The translations under genes and the position numbers were made by a program. Shown piece by piece: positions 1 through 11,200 of a stretch of DNA of 64,000 nt. The notes under the pieces were generated by a model. It did not search any database. It was not told where the DNA came from and saw only the letters and a program-made list of their open reading frames with translations. Origin of the DNA: Prunella strophiata (lineage: Eukaryota > Chordata > Aves > Passeriformes > Prunellidae); NCBI GenBank assembly GCA_036583965.1, contig JAZBQD010000026.1, positions 4,523,400 to 4,587,399 of the forward strand. The letters run 5' to 3'. The stretch's first letter is position 1; every line of letters begins with the position of its first letter.

Positions 1-1620
1 ACAGAGTAAAACCAAAGACTGATGGTCCCATTACACACACGTGAATGGGTATAACAAAAGAACAGCCATAGTGTACTTATTCCAGCATCCAGTCCAGCAG
101 GATGTCCCACTATATTCCACCTTCACCACAGTACCTGGGGAGCATTTCAGAAAGCACACTGAGCTTTAATCTCAGGCACTACTGCCAAACAGATACTCAG
201 ACATATTCCTGACAGGAAAATGCACCAGTTCTGTTAAATTATCATGAGTGCATGCAGGAGCCATGGACTCCTAGTCAGGACTAAGAGAGCAGCTCTAGCC
301 TGAGGAAACAAGAATTATCTTCCAGTAAGAACACCAAAACCCAAGCACTGTCCCAAATCAGAACTTAGTATGCAGAATTCAACCTACACATAAAAGTAAC
401 AGAAAATAATCCATATTAGTTAAACTAGATGCACTCTCTAGGAACTGTCAATGAGTGATAAATGGGAAAGGTGATAATTTTGTACTGACGTGTGCCAGCC
501 CAAGCTGTGACAGCTGCATCCCTCTCACCATGTTTCTACCCTCTCGAGCAAATGTTTGCACTCACACCACCACGTGGTGTGCCACTTCAGAGAGCTGAGC
601 CAGCTGAAAGCCAACCTACCAGAAACTGACATTTATTTATTTATTTACTGCCTGAAATTAACTCTCTGTCCTCACCTACTGCTCAGTCAGACAAGCAGAG
701 GAACACGTGGCTGGAGTCACGGAAGCCCAAAGCGCCAAACCGTGCTGGCTGAACCTCCTGCAGCACGGATGAACTGCTAATAAATACTGCAAACGAGTGT
801 AATTCCAGTCTGTAGTGAGAGAGTAATAGATCACAGAGTCCAGTCTCCATGGCATCCACTCCCATACATCAGGCCAGGCTGAGGGGCTATTTTGCAAGCC
901 AGCTTTCACATTTCTTTCTCTTTGCTGAAATTCTTTAGACTAAAGATAAGGGAGCACAAGGTTGCTACAGACAGAGGACTGAAACAGTCTGGAGCTCTTT
1001 TAACATAGCTTTGCACACACATATTTCCAAAACGAGAGAAGACACTGCTGAGCCTTTAGAGCAGAATACTGCTTTCCCTTTTCCAAACTCCAGCAGAGGC
1101 CCCCATCACGGTCCCGGAAACAGGACCCTTCTTCAAGATACCTTCTTGAAAGCCAAGCACGCCTGCTATGACACAGTTATTTATACTGAGCTTTAACATA
1201 GTCACGTGACAAAGAACTGCGGCCTTGTGATTAAAACCCTCCGGCCGAGGCTCTACCCTGCACAGAAACTTGGGCACAGCCTGTTAAATGACTCTCCCTT
1301 CTCTCCTGGAAAAGTTTCTAAACGCAAAGAGCGCAAGGGGCAGCCTCGCAGGGCCATGCCACAACCACCCAGCAGCTGCTGCAGCTGCACACAGGGTTGG
1401 GTCTGAGAAGACCCTGGAGCTTTCAGCAGAGCTAAAAAGCCCAGGCTCTGCAGCGCGGCTGGCACCGGCGCTCCGACTGCAGACGAGCAGCAGCAACAGG
1501 TGAGCACGGAGCGGGCGGCGGGGCGGGCCGGGGCACCGGGGAGACGCCTCCGCAGCCGCTCCTCGCCCGGCCCGGCCCCGGCACACAAGGCCTGTCCCCC
1601 CGCCGCGGCCCGTCACGCAC
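1..1620 (-). other. FOXO4: FOXO4 intron 1 (partial)
   Basis: Non-coding sequence immediately 3' (on the minus strand) of the FOXO4 exon 1 donor. FOXO genes carry a long intron at exactly this point in the forkhead domain, so this stretch is the start of that intron. Short open frames here show no recognisable domain. No exon, RNA gene or clear transposon was seen. The part nearest the exon (about 1430-1620) is still CpG-rich. Confidence 0.7.
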
Positions 1621-2004
1621 CTTCCAGCCAGCGGAGCTGTTGCTGTCGCCCTTGTCCTTGAAGTAGGGGACGGAGCGCACCATCCACTCGTAGATCTGCG
1701 CCAGCGTGAGCCGCTTCTCGGGGGCGCTCTCGATAGCCTGGCTGATGAGCTCGGCGTAGGACTGGCTGCCCCAGGCATTGCGCCGGGAGCCGCCCTTCCG
1801 CGCCGCCGCGCCGCCCGCCCGCGCCCCCTCGGCCCTGCCGGGCCCCGCCGCCGCGCCGCCCGCGCCCTCCTCCGCCGCGCCAGCCGCGCCACCCGTCTCC
1901 GCCTCGGGCCGCGGCAACGGCCAGGTGCAGGAGCGCGGGCGGCTCTGCGGCTCAAAGTCAGGGTCGATGTCCGGCGACGCCGCGGCCCCAGCCGGCTCCG
2001 CCAT
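1621..2004 (-). CDS. FOXO4: FOXO4 exon 1, forkhead transcription factor (5' part only)
   Basis: This exon encodes the first 128 residues of a FOXO-class forkhead transcription factor, a nuclear DNA-binding effector controlled by insulin/AKT. The N-terminus carries the FOXO signature [20 protein letters not shown], which contains the first AKT phosphorylation site (RSCTWP). An Ala/Gly/Arg-rich linker follows, then the start of the forkhead domain ([35 protein letters not shown], ending SSAGWK). The exon stops after GWK at a GTGCGT donor on the minus strand (1615-1620), the usual FOXO intron position inside the DNA-binding domain. Helix H3 and the rest of the protein lie to the left of the window. 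The ATG at 2002-2004 (minus) is the first in frame and sits in a CpG island shared with SNX12. FOXO1 and FOXO3 share these motifs; FOXO4 is chosen because SNX12, SLC7A3 and TEX11 are its neighbours. Confidence 0.92.
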
Positions 2005-3101
2005 GGGCGCCGCCTCAGCCCCGCCGGGAGTGCCGGGCCCGCCACCCCTTTGTGCGCCCCGGGCCCAGCTGCCGCCGCCGCGCCGCTCTGTTTACCAGGG
2101 AGCAGCGCTGCTCCCCGCGCCTGCGCGCGCCGGGCACGCCGGGAGCAGTAGTTTCACCAGGGCGTTAGCAAGCAGCCAGGCACTGCCGGCGGACTACAGT
2201 ACCCAGCGCCTCCTGTGGTGGAAGGCGGGGCGTGTCCCACTACGAGTGAGCGTGGCAGGCGGTGCGTTGATGCGACTACAACTCCCAGCGGGCATCGCGG
2301 CGGGCTACGCTTACATAACCTGCCAGGCCCATTGCGGGCCTAGTCCCCCAGCGATGGCAGAGAGGTGATAGCGGTGTGGTGGCGGCATCCCCGAGGCGGT
2401 CGCCGCTCCTCCACCCGCCTCAGAGTGCTCCGCGGCACTCCGGGTCGGGCCGAAAGCGCTGCTGCCTCCGCCATCCCGTCACGGATAGGAACCTATTTCC
2501 GGGACACTCCCTAGCGTAAGGCGTGATGGGTCTGCGTCGCGATCTGCCCGTCAGAGTCGCGGCAACCATGTTCCGGGGCCTCGCGCTCCCCGCGCTGTGC
2601 AGCGTGCGGGGCTGGCAACACTCCAGACGCTTTATGGCGCAGTCCCTGTGTACGTTTCTTGGCCTCGCGCCCCGGTTTCCAGCCCGGAGCTCAGCGCGGC
2701 CCCCTCAGCTTCAGGCTCTGCCCTGTCCCGCGGGGGCCTGGCCGGGACAGCTCCCGACGAGGAGCGACGCCGGGAGCAAGCCTGCCATGCAGGTTCCGGG
2801 GCCGGCCGAGCCAGCCCCGCGGGCTGAATACCCGCTGCGCTTATGCAGGAGGCGGCCGCAGCGGCGGCGCTGTCACGGCCGTGGCCGAGCGGCCCCAAAC
2901 CCTGGATAACTGCCGCTTTATGCAGGCGCTGTGCGGGCGCCGTGCTGCGATGTGCGGGTAGGGTGGCGGCTGAGGGGCCCCGAACCCTGGATAGCTGTCC
3001 GGTTTATGTAGGCGGCGGGCGGGCCCCGTGCGGCTATGCGCGGGCGGGGCGGGCTGCGGTAGCGGGCGGGGCGGGCCGGGCGGGGCGGCGGCACCACCAC
3101 C
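2005..3101. promoter_or_regulatory. Bidirectional CpG-island promoter of FOXO4 and SNX12
   Basis: About 1.1 kb of very GC- and CpG-rich sequence separates the divergent start codons of FOXO4 (minus) and SNX12 (plus). No TATA box is evident. An ETS-like TTTCCGG occurs near 2497, and GC boxes (GGGGCGGG) are dense just before the SNX12 ATG (3040-3090). Long open frames on both strands here are composition artefacts. Transcription start sites cannot be placed from sequence alone. Confidence 0.75.
2881..3048. repeat. Imperfect tandem duplication (about 82-85 bp) in the SNX12 promoter
   Basis: Two adjacent copies share GGCCCC(A/G)AACCCTGGATA, then a TTTATG(C/T)AGGCG block, then a TGCG/ATGNGCGGG block. 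The first copy starts near 2881 and the second near 2963. A weaker partial copy (GCTTATGCAGGAGGCGG) lies just upstream near 2840. The repeat sits within about 200 bp of the SNX12 start codon. Confidence 0.7.
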
Positions 3102-6100
3102 ATGTCGGAGGCGGCGGTGGCGGACACCCGGCGCCTCAACGCGAAGCCGCAGGACCTCACGGACGCGTACGGGCCGCCCAGCAACTTCCTCGAGATCGAC
3201 ATCTTCAACCCACAGACCGTGGGCATGGGCCGCGCCAGATACACCAGCTACGAGCTCCGCATGCGGGTGCGGCCCCCGTCGGGCCTGCGGGGCTGGGCTG
3301 CCCGGTGTGCGGGTGTGCGGCCCGGGGAGGGGCGGCCGCGCTCGGGACGCGGTGGCCGAGGGACGGCGGCCGGGTAGGGCCGGAGCGGTGCCGCTGTTGA
3401 GCGGCGGGGGGCGGAGGAGGCGAAGCCCCGGGCAGCGCCGGGCCAGGGGCTCAAGGTCAGAGCTGCTGGGCTCGCTCGGCATCCAGCAGGGGCTGGTGCG
3501 CGCACGGACAGGGAGGTGCTGCCTCAGCAGGCTCCTGCGCCCGCTCCCTCTGCCGAGCCCCGCTGGGTGCTTGCTGAGCAGGGCATGGCTGCACCTAGCT
3601 GCTTATCTCAGTCAGGGGAGGAGAGCTGGGTGGCAGTAACTTGGGACTGCTCACACTGCATGCTGGCTGCTTGACCAAGAGCCCATGGTCTGGGAGCGTG
3701 CATAGCAGGCTGAGCAGGGTTCTCTTCATTGGGCCTTAAACGAGCTGAACTGAGGACCCCTTCACAGCTCTGCGTCTGATAGATGGGAAAAGTAAAACTG
3801 AGCTTCCCCTAAAACAAGGTCCCTTTAGCATGTGTTGTGGTGCTGGTTTGACTTTTGCTTATAGCGTGATTTGACTGCTCAGTCTCCTCTGCCTTTCAGA
3901 AGAATTGGTGTTTGCTTTTTTCTGCTCCGGTGCTTGGCTGCTATCAGCCTGCAGGTGGCAATGGGAACCTCTTAGTCCCACTGAAACCAGCGGAGATGCT
4001 CTGAAAGCAGCTGGGTTTATTTCACAGACCTCATAAGAACTCAGTAAATTGCGTTGCAGTAATATCTTGAGTGCTGTCCATCAGAAGGTTTTGCTGCCTC
4101 AGTTCCTGGAGTGGTTCAGGCTGTGTTGATGGGGTAAAGGTAAACTTAATGCAGCTGTTATTTGTTGGACTCCAGTGGCAGGGGAGGAAGGTGCAGCAAT
4201 TCCTCACCTTTCTCCAGTGACACAAGATGAAAAGTGTGAAAAGCCTGGTATGGTAGGTGCTCTGTTTTGGGAGAAGACTGTAGATGAGGCCTTGAACAGT
4301 TGCTGGGGCAAGATTTCCTCTGTTAGTTCTTCCATGGAGATGCCAGTGTCAGGTCAGATGTTCTTTTGCTCTGCAGGCTGCTGCAAAACTCTCTTGTAGA
4401 TCACTTCAAAATGGAGTAAACTTGGGGGAAAAAAAAAAAAAATCATTCTTCTGACAGTGATGTTGTCAGCACTGGTTCCAGTGTGTGCCCCTGGGAAGGG
4501 GGTGTGTTCCAGAAATAGTCACTCAGGGGAGAGGGAATAGCTGGCACTGAGTAGACAGGCTTGCTTGGATCTGAAGGATTTTGGTGTTTGTGCTGTCCTG
4601 AATAAGGAAGTTGAGTGTTCCCATCGTGAGTCCTTCTCAGGAGGTTTGATTTTCTCACTGCAGCTTCAGGTTTCAGTTGCATGTTGAACTACTGTGTGGC
4701 TTCCAGAGCAACCTAGAAATAAACTGCTTTGCTTCATTACAGACAAACCTCCCCATCTTCAAATTGAAGGAGTCGTGTGTGAGGAGACGATACAGCGACT
4801 TTGAGTGGCTGAAGAATGAGCTGGAACGAGACAGTAAGGTGAGGCCTCCCTATTCCTTAAGCCAGGATGTGGGAACAGTTACAGTAATAAACTTGAGATT
4901 CTCAGAAGTGGGGCTGTGGTGGTGGATGTTGCACCCCAGATACTTAAATCCAGGGGTTAAACTGAGGCTCCTTTACTCTGGTTTGGGGCAAGGAGAATCC
5001 CAACCAGATATTCTCAAGAGGTCACAAATGCACAAAAGTTTACTGGCAAAAATATAGAAAATTAAGGAATTTGGCAAAGGAGTAGATACACTTATGAAAC
5101 ACTTAATATAACATTACTTAGCATTAATTTACTACTAATTTAGCATAAATTTATGCCTCTTAACTTAGAAACCTTTAAAACCTTAAGTTGCTATGTTACC
5201 CAAAAACATTCCATGAAAAGAGGATTAGAAGGAAAAGAGAGAGAAAGACAAAAAAGTACAGAAAAACACACATAGCTACCAACTCCTAGGGTTCCAGCAT
5301 GGATGAAATGGAAACTCCAGGAGAATGCAGGGCCAGACAAGTCCCTCATGGGGGTTTTTAAGCCCCAGGATCTTCGTGGTGCCCTCCCAAGGTGGAGTTT
5401 CTGGCCACTCAGGGGCTGGGTTAGCACCGCCCACAGTGTGTGATTGATGAGCAGCTCTGCCGGGCCTGGGATGCTGGCTCTGGGCTGGGGGGTGGAGCGT
5501 TTCACTGTCTCACCTTCACAAGTCCTGATCTGCCCCTCCCACCAAACACACACAGGCATTTGCCAAGCATCCCAACATGTTTAGAGACGTGAAACTTAGC
5601 CAGTCTCTGACAGTGGGCACCTCCTGCTCTATCCATGTGATGGCACTGGAGATGAGCATCAAACAGCAAAGGATATCTGCTTGCAGGTGGCTCTTCTGCT
5701 CATGGTGATTCTGTGCTTTCAGATTGTAGTGCCACCGCTGCCTGGAAAAGCTTTGAAACGACAGCTTCCCTTCCGAGGAGATGAAGGCATCTTTGAGGAG
5801 TCCTTCATCGAGGAGCGGAGACAGGGCCTAGAACAGTTTATTAACAAGTAAGTTTGATGTCCTGGCTTTGCTCTGTGCTGCCTTTTTAGCTGTTTTTGGG
5901 CTGTGGGTTGACTGTGAGAGAGCCTTGACCTGCTTCTGGCAGGTGCCAGTGCTGGAGGGTGGTGCCTGCAGCCGTGTAATGAAACTGGAACTGGAGCAAG
6001 TCCTGCCCTAAGTGGGGGTTGTGCTTTGTTCTCTCTCCTGAGAGCATAGTGAGTATTAGCGGAACAGCTGTGCTACAGGGACCCACCAATGTGGTACTGT

Positions 6101-6401
6101 TGGTTCAGGGCACAGCCTGTCAGGGAACAGCCTGTGCTCAAGCACCTCTCACTGCTCCTGTTGAAGAGCGATGCGTGACCTTGGGCTGAGCACGGTGCAG
6201 GTGTGCTGAGCTGGCTGCCTGACTCCCTCCTGCACACATCAGAGGCGTGGGGGTCTTGGAGGCAGCTGTGCTAACCTCCACATCTGATTTTCTTCCAGAA
6301 TTGCTGGACACCCACTGGCACAGAACGAGCGCTGCTTACATATGTTCCTGCAAGAGGAGACTATTGATAGGAATTACGTCCCAGGGAAAGTGCGCCAGTA
6401 G
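3102..6401 (+). CDS. SNX12: SNX12, sorting nexin 12 (PX-domain protein)
   Basis: SNX12 is a small endosomal sorting nexin that binds phosphatidylinositol 3-phosphate through a PX domain. Four coding exons join in phase: 3102-3266, 4743-4838, 5723-5847 and 6299-6401. They give 162 residues, the known length of vertebrate SNX12. Exon 1 starts MSEAAVADTRRLN and carries FLEIDIFNPQTVG. Exon 2 has the PX lipid-binding core CVRRRYSDFEWL. Exon 3 has the PPLPGKALKRQLPF loop and EERRQGLEQFINK. Exon 4 ends with VPGKVRQ and a TAG stop. The ATG at 3102 is in a good Kozak context (CACCATGT). SNX3 is the close paralogue; the N-terminus and the FOXO4/SLC7A3 neighbours favour SNX12. No AATAAA was found soon after the stop, so the 3' UTR end is undetermined. 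Confidence 0.95.
4909..5577 (-). mobile_element. Probable solo LTR in SNX12 intron 2
   Basis: This block in intron 2 differs from the flanking sequence. It runs from an A/T-rich half to a GC-rich half and, read on the minus strand, begins TGTTGGGATGCTTGG at 5577. Its layout resembles avian endogenous-retrovirus LTRs. No target-site duplication was recognised, and the left border near 4909 is a guess. It could be another kind of old repeat. Confidence 0.4.
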
Positions 6402-8098
6402 GAGCACCTGGCACTGTCTTCCTCCATTCCACCCTCCCTCCTGCAAAAATGACATTTATTTTTACACTAAATCTGTCTTCTCTGAACCAGCTTTTCCTCT
6501 CTTGAACCTCCCAGTTTGTTCAGTATTTTCCTCTTTTGTAACTGGCAGCAGTTTGTTCTACTGGGCTGTGGTCGTGGCCTAAAGATGTGAAGATTTATGC
6601 AAGTGAGTGTGTTGTCCCACGTCTAGGGGAGCAGATGTGGATAGGTGTGGAGCAGGAACTTGCTAATGGCGTTCTGGTGTAGGAGCTGCCTCTCTCCCTG
6701 TACAGGAAGATAAGAGATGACCTTCACTCCCTTGTCTGTGCAGCCCCAAGCATCTCTGCAGGAGACTTTGAAGAATAGCAGTTGTCATGTTGGTCAGTGA
6801 TTATATCAGGTATTAGAGTTTTAGTAAGGTTTATCCAAGCCAGTGAGTAGGTGCCTGGGTGTGTCAGTCTGTCATCCACCCCATTCACCCTGCATGAAAC
6901 CCCCATTCTTCACTGTCTGGAAGTGCTGAGACCCAGCACCTACTCAAACCCCGCTATCAGCCTCCTGAATTACAGACCTATTTGGTGTATTTGTGCCCCC
7001 TCCTTTCTAAGGTGCTGCTGGCAGCTTGAGGGGTCTCCATCCCATGTGGTCTCATGATGCTCTTTGTGGGCCATTTGGCACGTGGAAGATGGAATAGTCT
7101 GGGCTGTAGCCACATGTGCTGTGGTGCACTGGCCCAGAGTTTAAGAAACAGCCTGCTGTACCTTGGGCTGCTGGGCTGGTGTTGCCTGCAGCACCCTGCT
7201 CAGCTGAGCCTGGTGTCCTTATCTTGGGCCCCAGCTGCTGGGAGGAGCAGACTGTCTGGCTGAGGAGGAGTAAGAGAAAGCTGGTGGGAGCAGTTGTAGG
7301 ATGCATCTGTGATGGCTACCAGTGGAGGAGCCCAGCAGTGGGGCTTGGAGTGAGGCCACCTCTCCAGAACAGGACAGCAGAGAATGTGCAGTTAGTCCTA
7401 GGTTAGACACTGCTTACAAAGCAGGAGAAATGGCAGTGGCTCTTTGTGTGTTCTCCCCTGTTCTGCAGTTACTTGTGTGGAAGTGAGAACATACTGACTG
7501 GTCAGGGAAGTGTTCAGAGCTTGAGGGGACAATGAGGCTGTGACTTGCTGCAGCAGAAGTGTCCTTTGGAGGCTCCCCCAGCTGCCACAGCTGTGATGAG
7601 TGAGGTTGGGCCTCAGCTTGGGGGCTCCTCAGGTCAAGGCTGGCTGGTTTATAAGTGCTTGGTCACTTTGTTGTGGCACAGTTGAGCCTTTCTTTGGAGC
7701 ACAGGCCTACAGTGGACGCCCTCCTGTTCCTGCCAGGCACGGTCCCCGAGGCCTTCCCTACTCTCCTCTGTTTTCTGGTGAGGAACTGGTACTGCTGGGC
7801 AAGAGGTGGCTCTTGAGGAGAAGTCGCTGAAAACGCGAGGGAGCTGCTCCGGGGCTGGCTCGGCCCGGAAAGGGCCGTGGGGCAGCGCGGGGCCCGGTGC
7901 CGGTGGAGGCGGCCGTGGCCTCGGAGGGGCTCGGTCCCCGCCTCCTGCTGCCGCCAGTCGCGCTCGGGGCGGCTCCTTCCCGTCCCCTGCGCGGGGCTGC
8001 CATCCATCCAGCTGTCTGCACCCTGTCCAGTGTAACGTCCCGGTGCCGTTCGCATTAAACCACTGTGAAGCCAATTGTCTGCCTGGTCCTGGGGGCTT
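6402..8098 (+). other. SNX12 3' UTR and intergenic sequence
   Basis: No coding exon was recognised after the SNX12 stop. The sequence is moderately GC-rich and unique-looking. A possible ATTAAA polyadenylation signal occurs at 8054-8059, but it lies inside the next CpG island and may not be used. CpG density rises sharply from about 7830. Confidence 0.4.
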
Positions 8099-8298
8099 CC
8101 GGGACGGGGAAACAGCCGGGAGAGAGCGGGCGCCGGCAAAGGTGGGGAGAGCTGCCGGGACAGAGCGGGCAGGGGCGGGGCGGGGCGGGGGAACGGCCGG
8201 GAGAGGACGGACACGGGCGGGGCGGGGAACGGCCGGAACAGAGCGGGCACGGGCGGGGCTCTCCGGTTCTGCCTGGTTCTCCCCGGTTCCGAGGCGCG
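8099..8298 (+). promoter_or_regulatory. GC-box array upstream of the coiled-coil gene
   Basis: The 200 bp before the ATG at 8299 contain an irregular tandem array built from GGAACGGCCGGGA, CAGAGCGGGCACGG and GGCGGGGCGGGG. At least three near-copies lie between 8150 and 8262, all carrying GC boxes. The array lies in a CpG island that extends from about 7830 to 8950, consistent with a TATA-less promoter. Confidence 0.55.
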
Positions 8299-11200
8299 AT
8301 GTGGCTGCCGGAGCCGCAGGTCGGCTCCGGCTCGCCGTATTGCTCTGACCTGCTGCAGCACGTCCCGGCGCTGCGCTCGCCGTCCACCCCGCTTTACCTC
8401 AGCTTCTTCGAGGAAGAGTGTAGCGCCATCGTCGCCCGCCTGCGCCTCGGGGCGTCCGCGGAGCCCTCGCCGGGCCCGGGGGAGCTCAGCGGGCTCCGCT
8501 CAGCGGGACCCGCCACCTCCACGCCGCTGCCCTTCCCGAGCCACGGGCGGGGCCCAGACTCGAGCGCGGGCGATTGCGAGGCCGCTGCTACCCCTGGCCC
8601 GGCCCCGGCCCCAAGGGAGCCCGGGTGTCTCCCGCAGCCCGCGGCCGGCGATGGCCCCGGCGCCCGCCCCGCTCGCCCGCCCGCTGTGTCCCGGCGGGCG
8701 CGGCGCGGTCCCGGCCAGCCTCCGGCGGCGGCCCCGGCACCCCTGCCCGCTCCCCGGGCCGCGGCCGCGCCAGGCTCGCTCTGGCCCGCACACGGGCCTC
8801 GCTGGGGCTGCAGCTGCCCGCGGCCGGCACAGGGCGCGGCGCCTGGGAAACGCGGCTCCTGCGGCCCCCAGGTAAGCGGGGTCACGGCGGGGCGCCCCGG
8901 CACGGCCACGGCGTTCTGCCCGGCGCTGCAGAACCCCCTCTCTCCCCCAGGGACCAGGCTGAAGCTGACGTCGCCTGCCAGGTCCAGGCTTCAGCGTGCC
9001 GGCGGGGCTTCGCAGCAGGCACAGCCTTCCAGCCTTCCCAAACTCGCCCCCCGGGACAGAGAGATGAAAAGTAATTCTGCACCTGCCAGTTGCCTCGCGC
9101 GAAGCAGGGAAGCAGGTGGGTTAGGGTGCTGCCGAGAAGGGGAAGGGCTTGGGCTGCAGCCTGGCTGGGGACAGGGCATGGGGAGTGGGGAGTCCATGGG
9201 AGCGGCACAGGTAGGAGCCTAGGAAATATTCTCATACCCCGAGGGGTCTGTTAACACTGTCTGACCTCCCGCCAGTGTGGGCTGGCAGCCTGTTGACTTT
9301 GAAGTCTTCACCCTGTGGTGTTGTGGGGTCACAGGGTACTGGTGCCTGTATGCTATGGGCAGGCTGAGCCCCGGGCTGCCTGAAGAAGGTGCGATGGAGC
9401 TGCTTGGGAATAGCGGCCTCTGTGTTTACTGTTCACTACAGCTGCTGCCAAGGCTGGGAGTCGTAAACAGCCCTCCTCAAGACTCTCTGCAGGAATTCCT
9501 ACTGTGGCTTCCCGCTCCTCACTGCGGCCTTCAGAAAAAGTGATTTCATCCAAGCGTTTTTGCCTCAGTAAAGGTGAGTCTTGGCAGAAGCCTCAGAGGC
9601 TGCAGAGTCGTGGGAGAGAGTCGTTCCTGCCGTGGGAAGAACGTTCAGGTCTTGGCTGCAGGGTCAAAGCTGATCCTGGGGAAAGGACTGGGGGGGGACT
9701 GTATGTGCTGGGGCTCAGAGGAGGGGAGGTGAAGTGCAGAGCAAGCAAGGCTAGGTGAAATAATTTCCTTCTTTTGCTGGAGAGGCATCCAGCAAAGAAT
9801 CTGAACAAATCTGGTGCTTGAGGCTTGTTCATAGGAGAGGGAGTGGCTGTGGTCAGTCTCTTAGCAGGGGTTGATGCACTTTATTTTCCTTTCCTGGGTC
9901 TCACTTCAGAATCAACTACAGAGGAGCTGGTGTGCAATAGGACCCGAGAGCTGAAGGAAAATGGTGAGAGCAAAGAAAGGCTGGTTGCAGCAAGCATTGT
10001 CTTGAGAGCAGGTGAGCAGTATGGAGGTGTAGATTCTTGCTTTGTGTTGGGAGGAGTGTGGAGAAAGATGGGCAACTGCTTGTTGGGCAATACTGCTCCC
10101 CAGATGGGCCCTGGCTGACCAGGTGTGGCCCTGGCTGAGGGTGCTCCAACCTGTGCTGCAGGCAGGGGGTGCTGCCTTCACAGGAACTGCTGCTGGACAG
10201 CCTGCAGTCCTGAGCCCTGCAGAGGGAAGGGAGGAGAGGAGGGTCACCCCACTCTGCTGAGACAGCCCTGTCCCACCCTGCTTGAGCAGCTGCCTGCCCT
10301 CACTGTGAGAGCAGATTCCAAGCAGGAGCCCAGAGCTGCTGGGAGCAAGGCCATGCAGGAGCACTTTCTCCCAGCAGCATCCATGCAGGCCAAGCCAGCA
10401 ACAGCTGTTGGGCTGGAAGTGCTGGGAGACTTCTGACTCTCTTGGACTGGTTCTGTCTTTCCCTGGTCTGGAGCAGCTCTGTGGCCAGGTTGAAGAGTGG
10501 CTGAGGATGGCAGGTTTCTAGTGCTGACACCTCTCTTCACAGCTAAAAATGACCAGACATGGGTGTGTGTGGAGTCCTCTTTGTCCAGTGAGTTGGCTCC
10601 TGGCCTGACTTCAGGGTGTGAAGATGCAGTCCTTGCTGAGCAGGTAAGAGCCAGCTGTGTCCTGTCCCCATGGAGCACTGTTCAGTCTCTGGCTTGGGCC
10701 AGCTATGCCAGAGGTAGGAGATGATGAGACCTGGACCTGCCAATTTCTGGCTGGCACCTGAGTTCTTTCAGTCTTTCTCTGGGGTTTGCACAAGACCATG
10801 GGCATTTTTTTGCATGGATTTACCAGCTCTCTGTGCTCAGGGGACTGCAGGCTTCTGTCTAGCTAGATTTTGTGAGGGCCTTTTGAAACATGCAAACTTC
10901 ATGTGGCTTATGTTGTCACTTTTATATGTCCTGACATGTAAGACATGGCCCCAGGATGGGGTGTGCAGAGCCTGCAGGATACAAAATAAGTTTGTGCACT
11001 TTCCAGTAGTGTTAGGGTTCTTCACTCTGTGGCTGCAGCCAGCCAAAGGCGTCCTGGTTCCCCATGGGTGCTGGCAGATGCTCACTACAGCAGCTCCTTT
11101 GCCAGGCACCACTACTGTGATGGATGTGCCCTGGCAGTGGCCCCAGGGTGTTGGGCTTGGGGTGTTGGATGGGCTGCAGTGCTCCTCCCGAGGATGGGCT

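Noticed and set aside
1284..2045. 253-residue minus-strand frame overlapping FOXO4 exon 1
   Set aside because: Arg/Ala/Pro-rich shadow of the FOXO4 frame in a CpG island; no domain.
2841..3639. Several long frames on both strands around SNX12 exon 1
   Set aside because: Composition artefacts of a CpG island; only the SNX12 frame has homology and splice support.
8065..9222. Single 385-residue uninterrupted CDS
   Set aside because: The frame runs through the exon 1 donor, the intron and the exon 2 donor. Downstream exons require splicing; the long frame reflects GC-rich composition.
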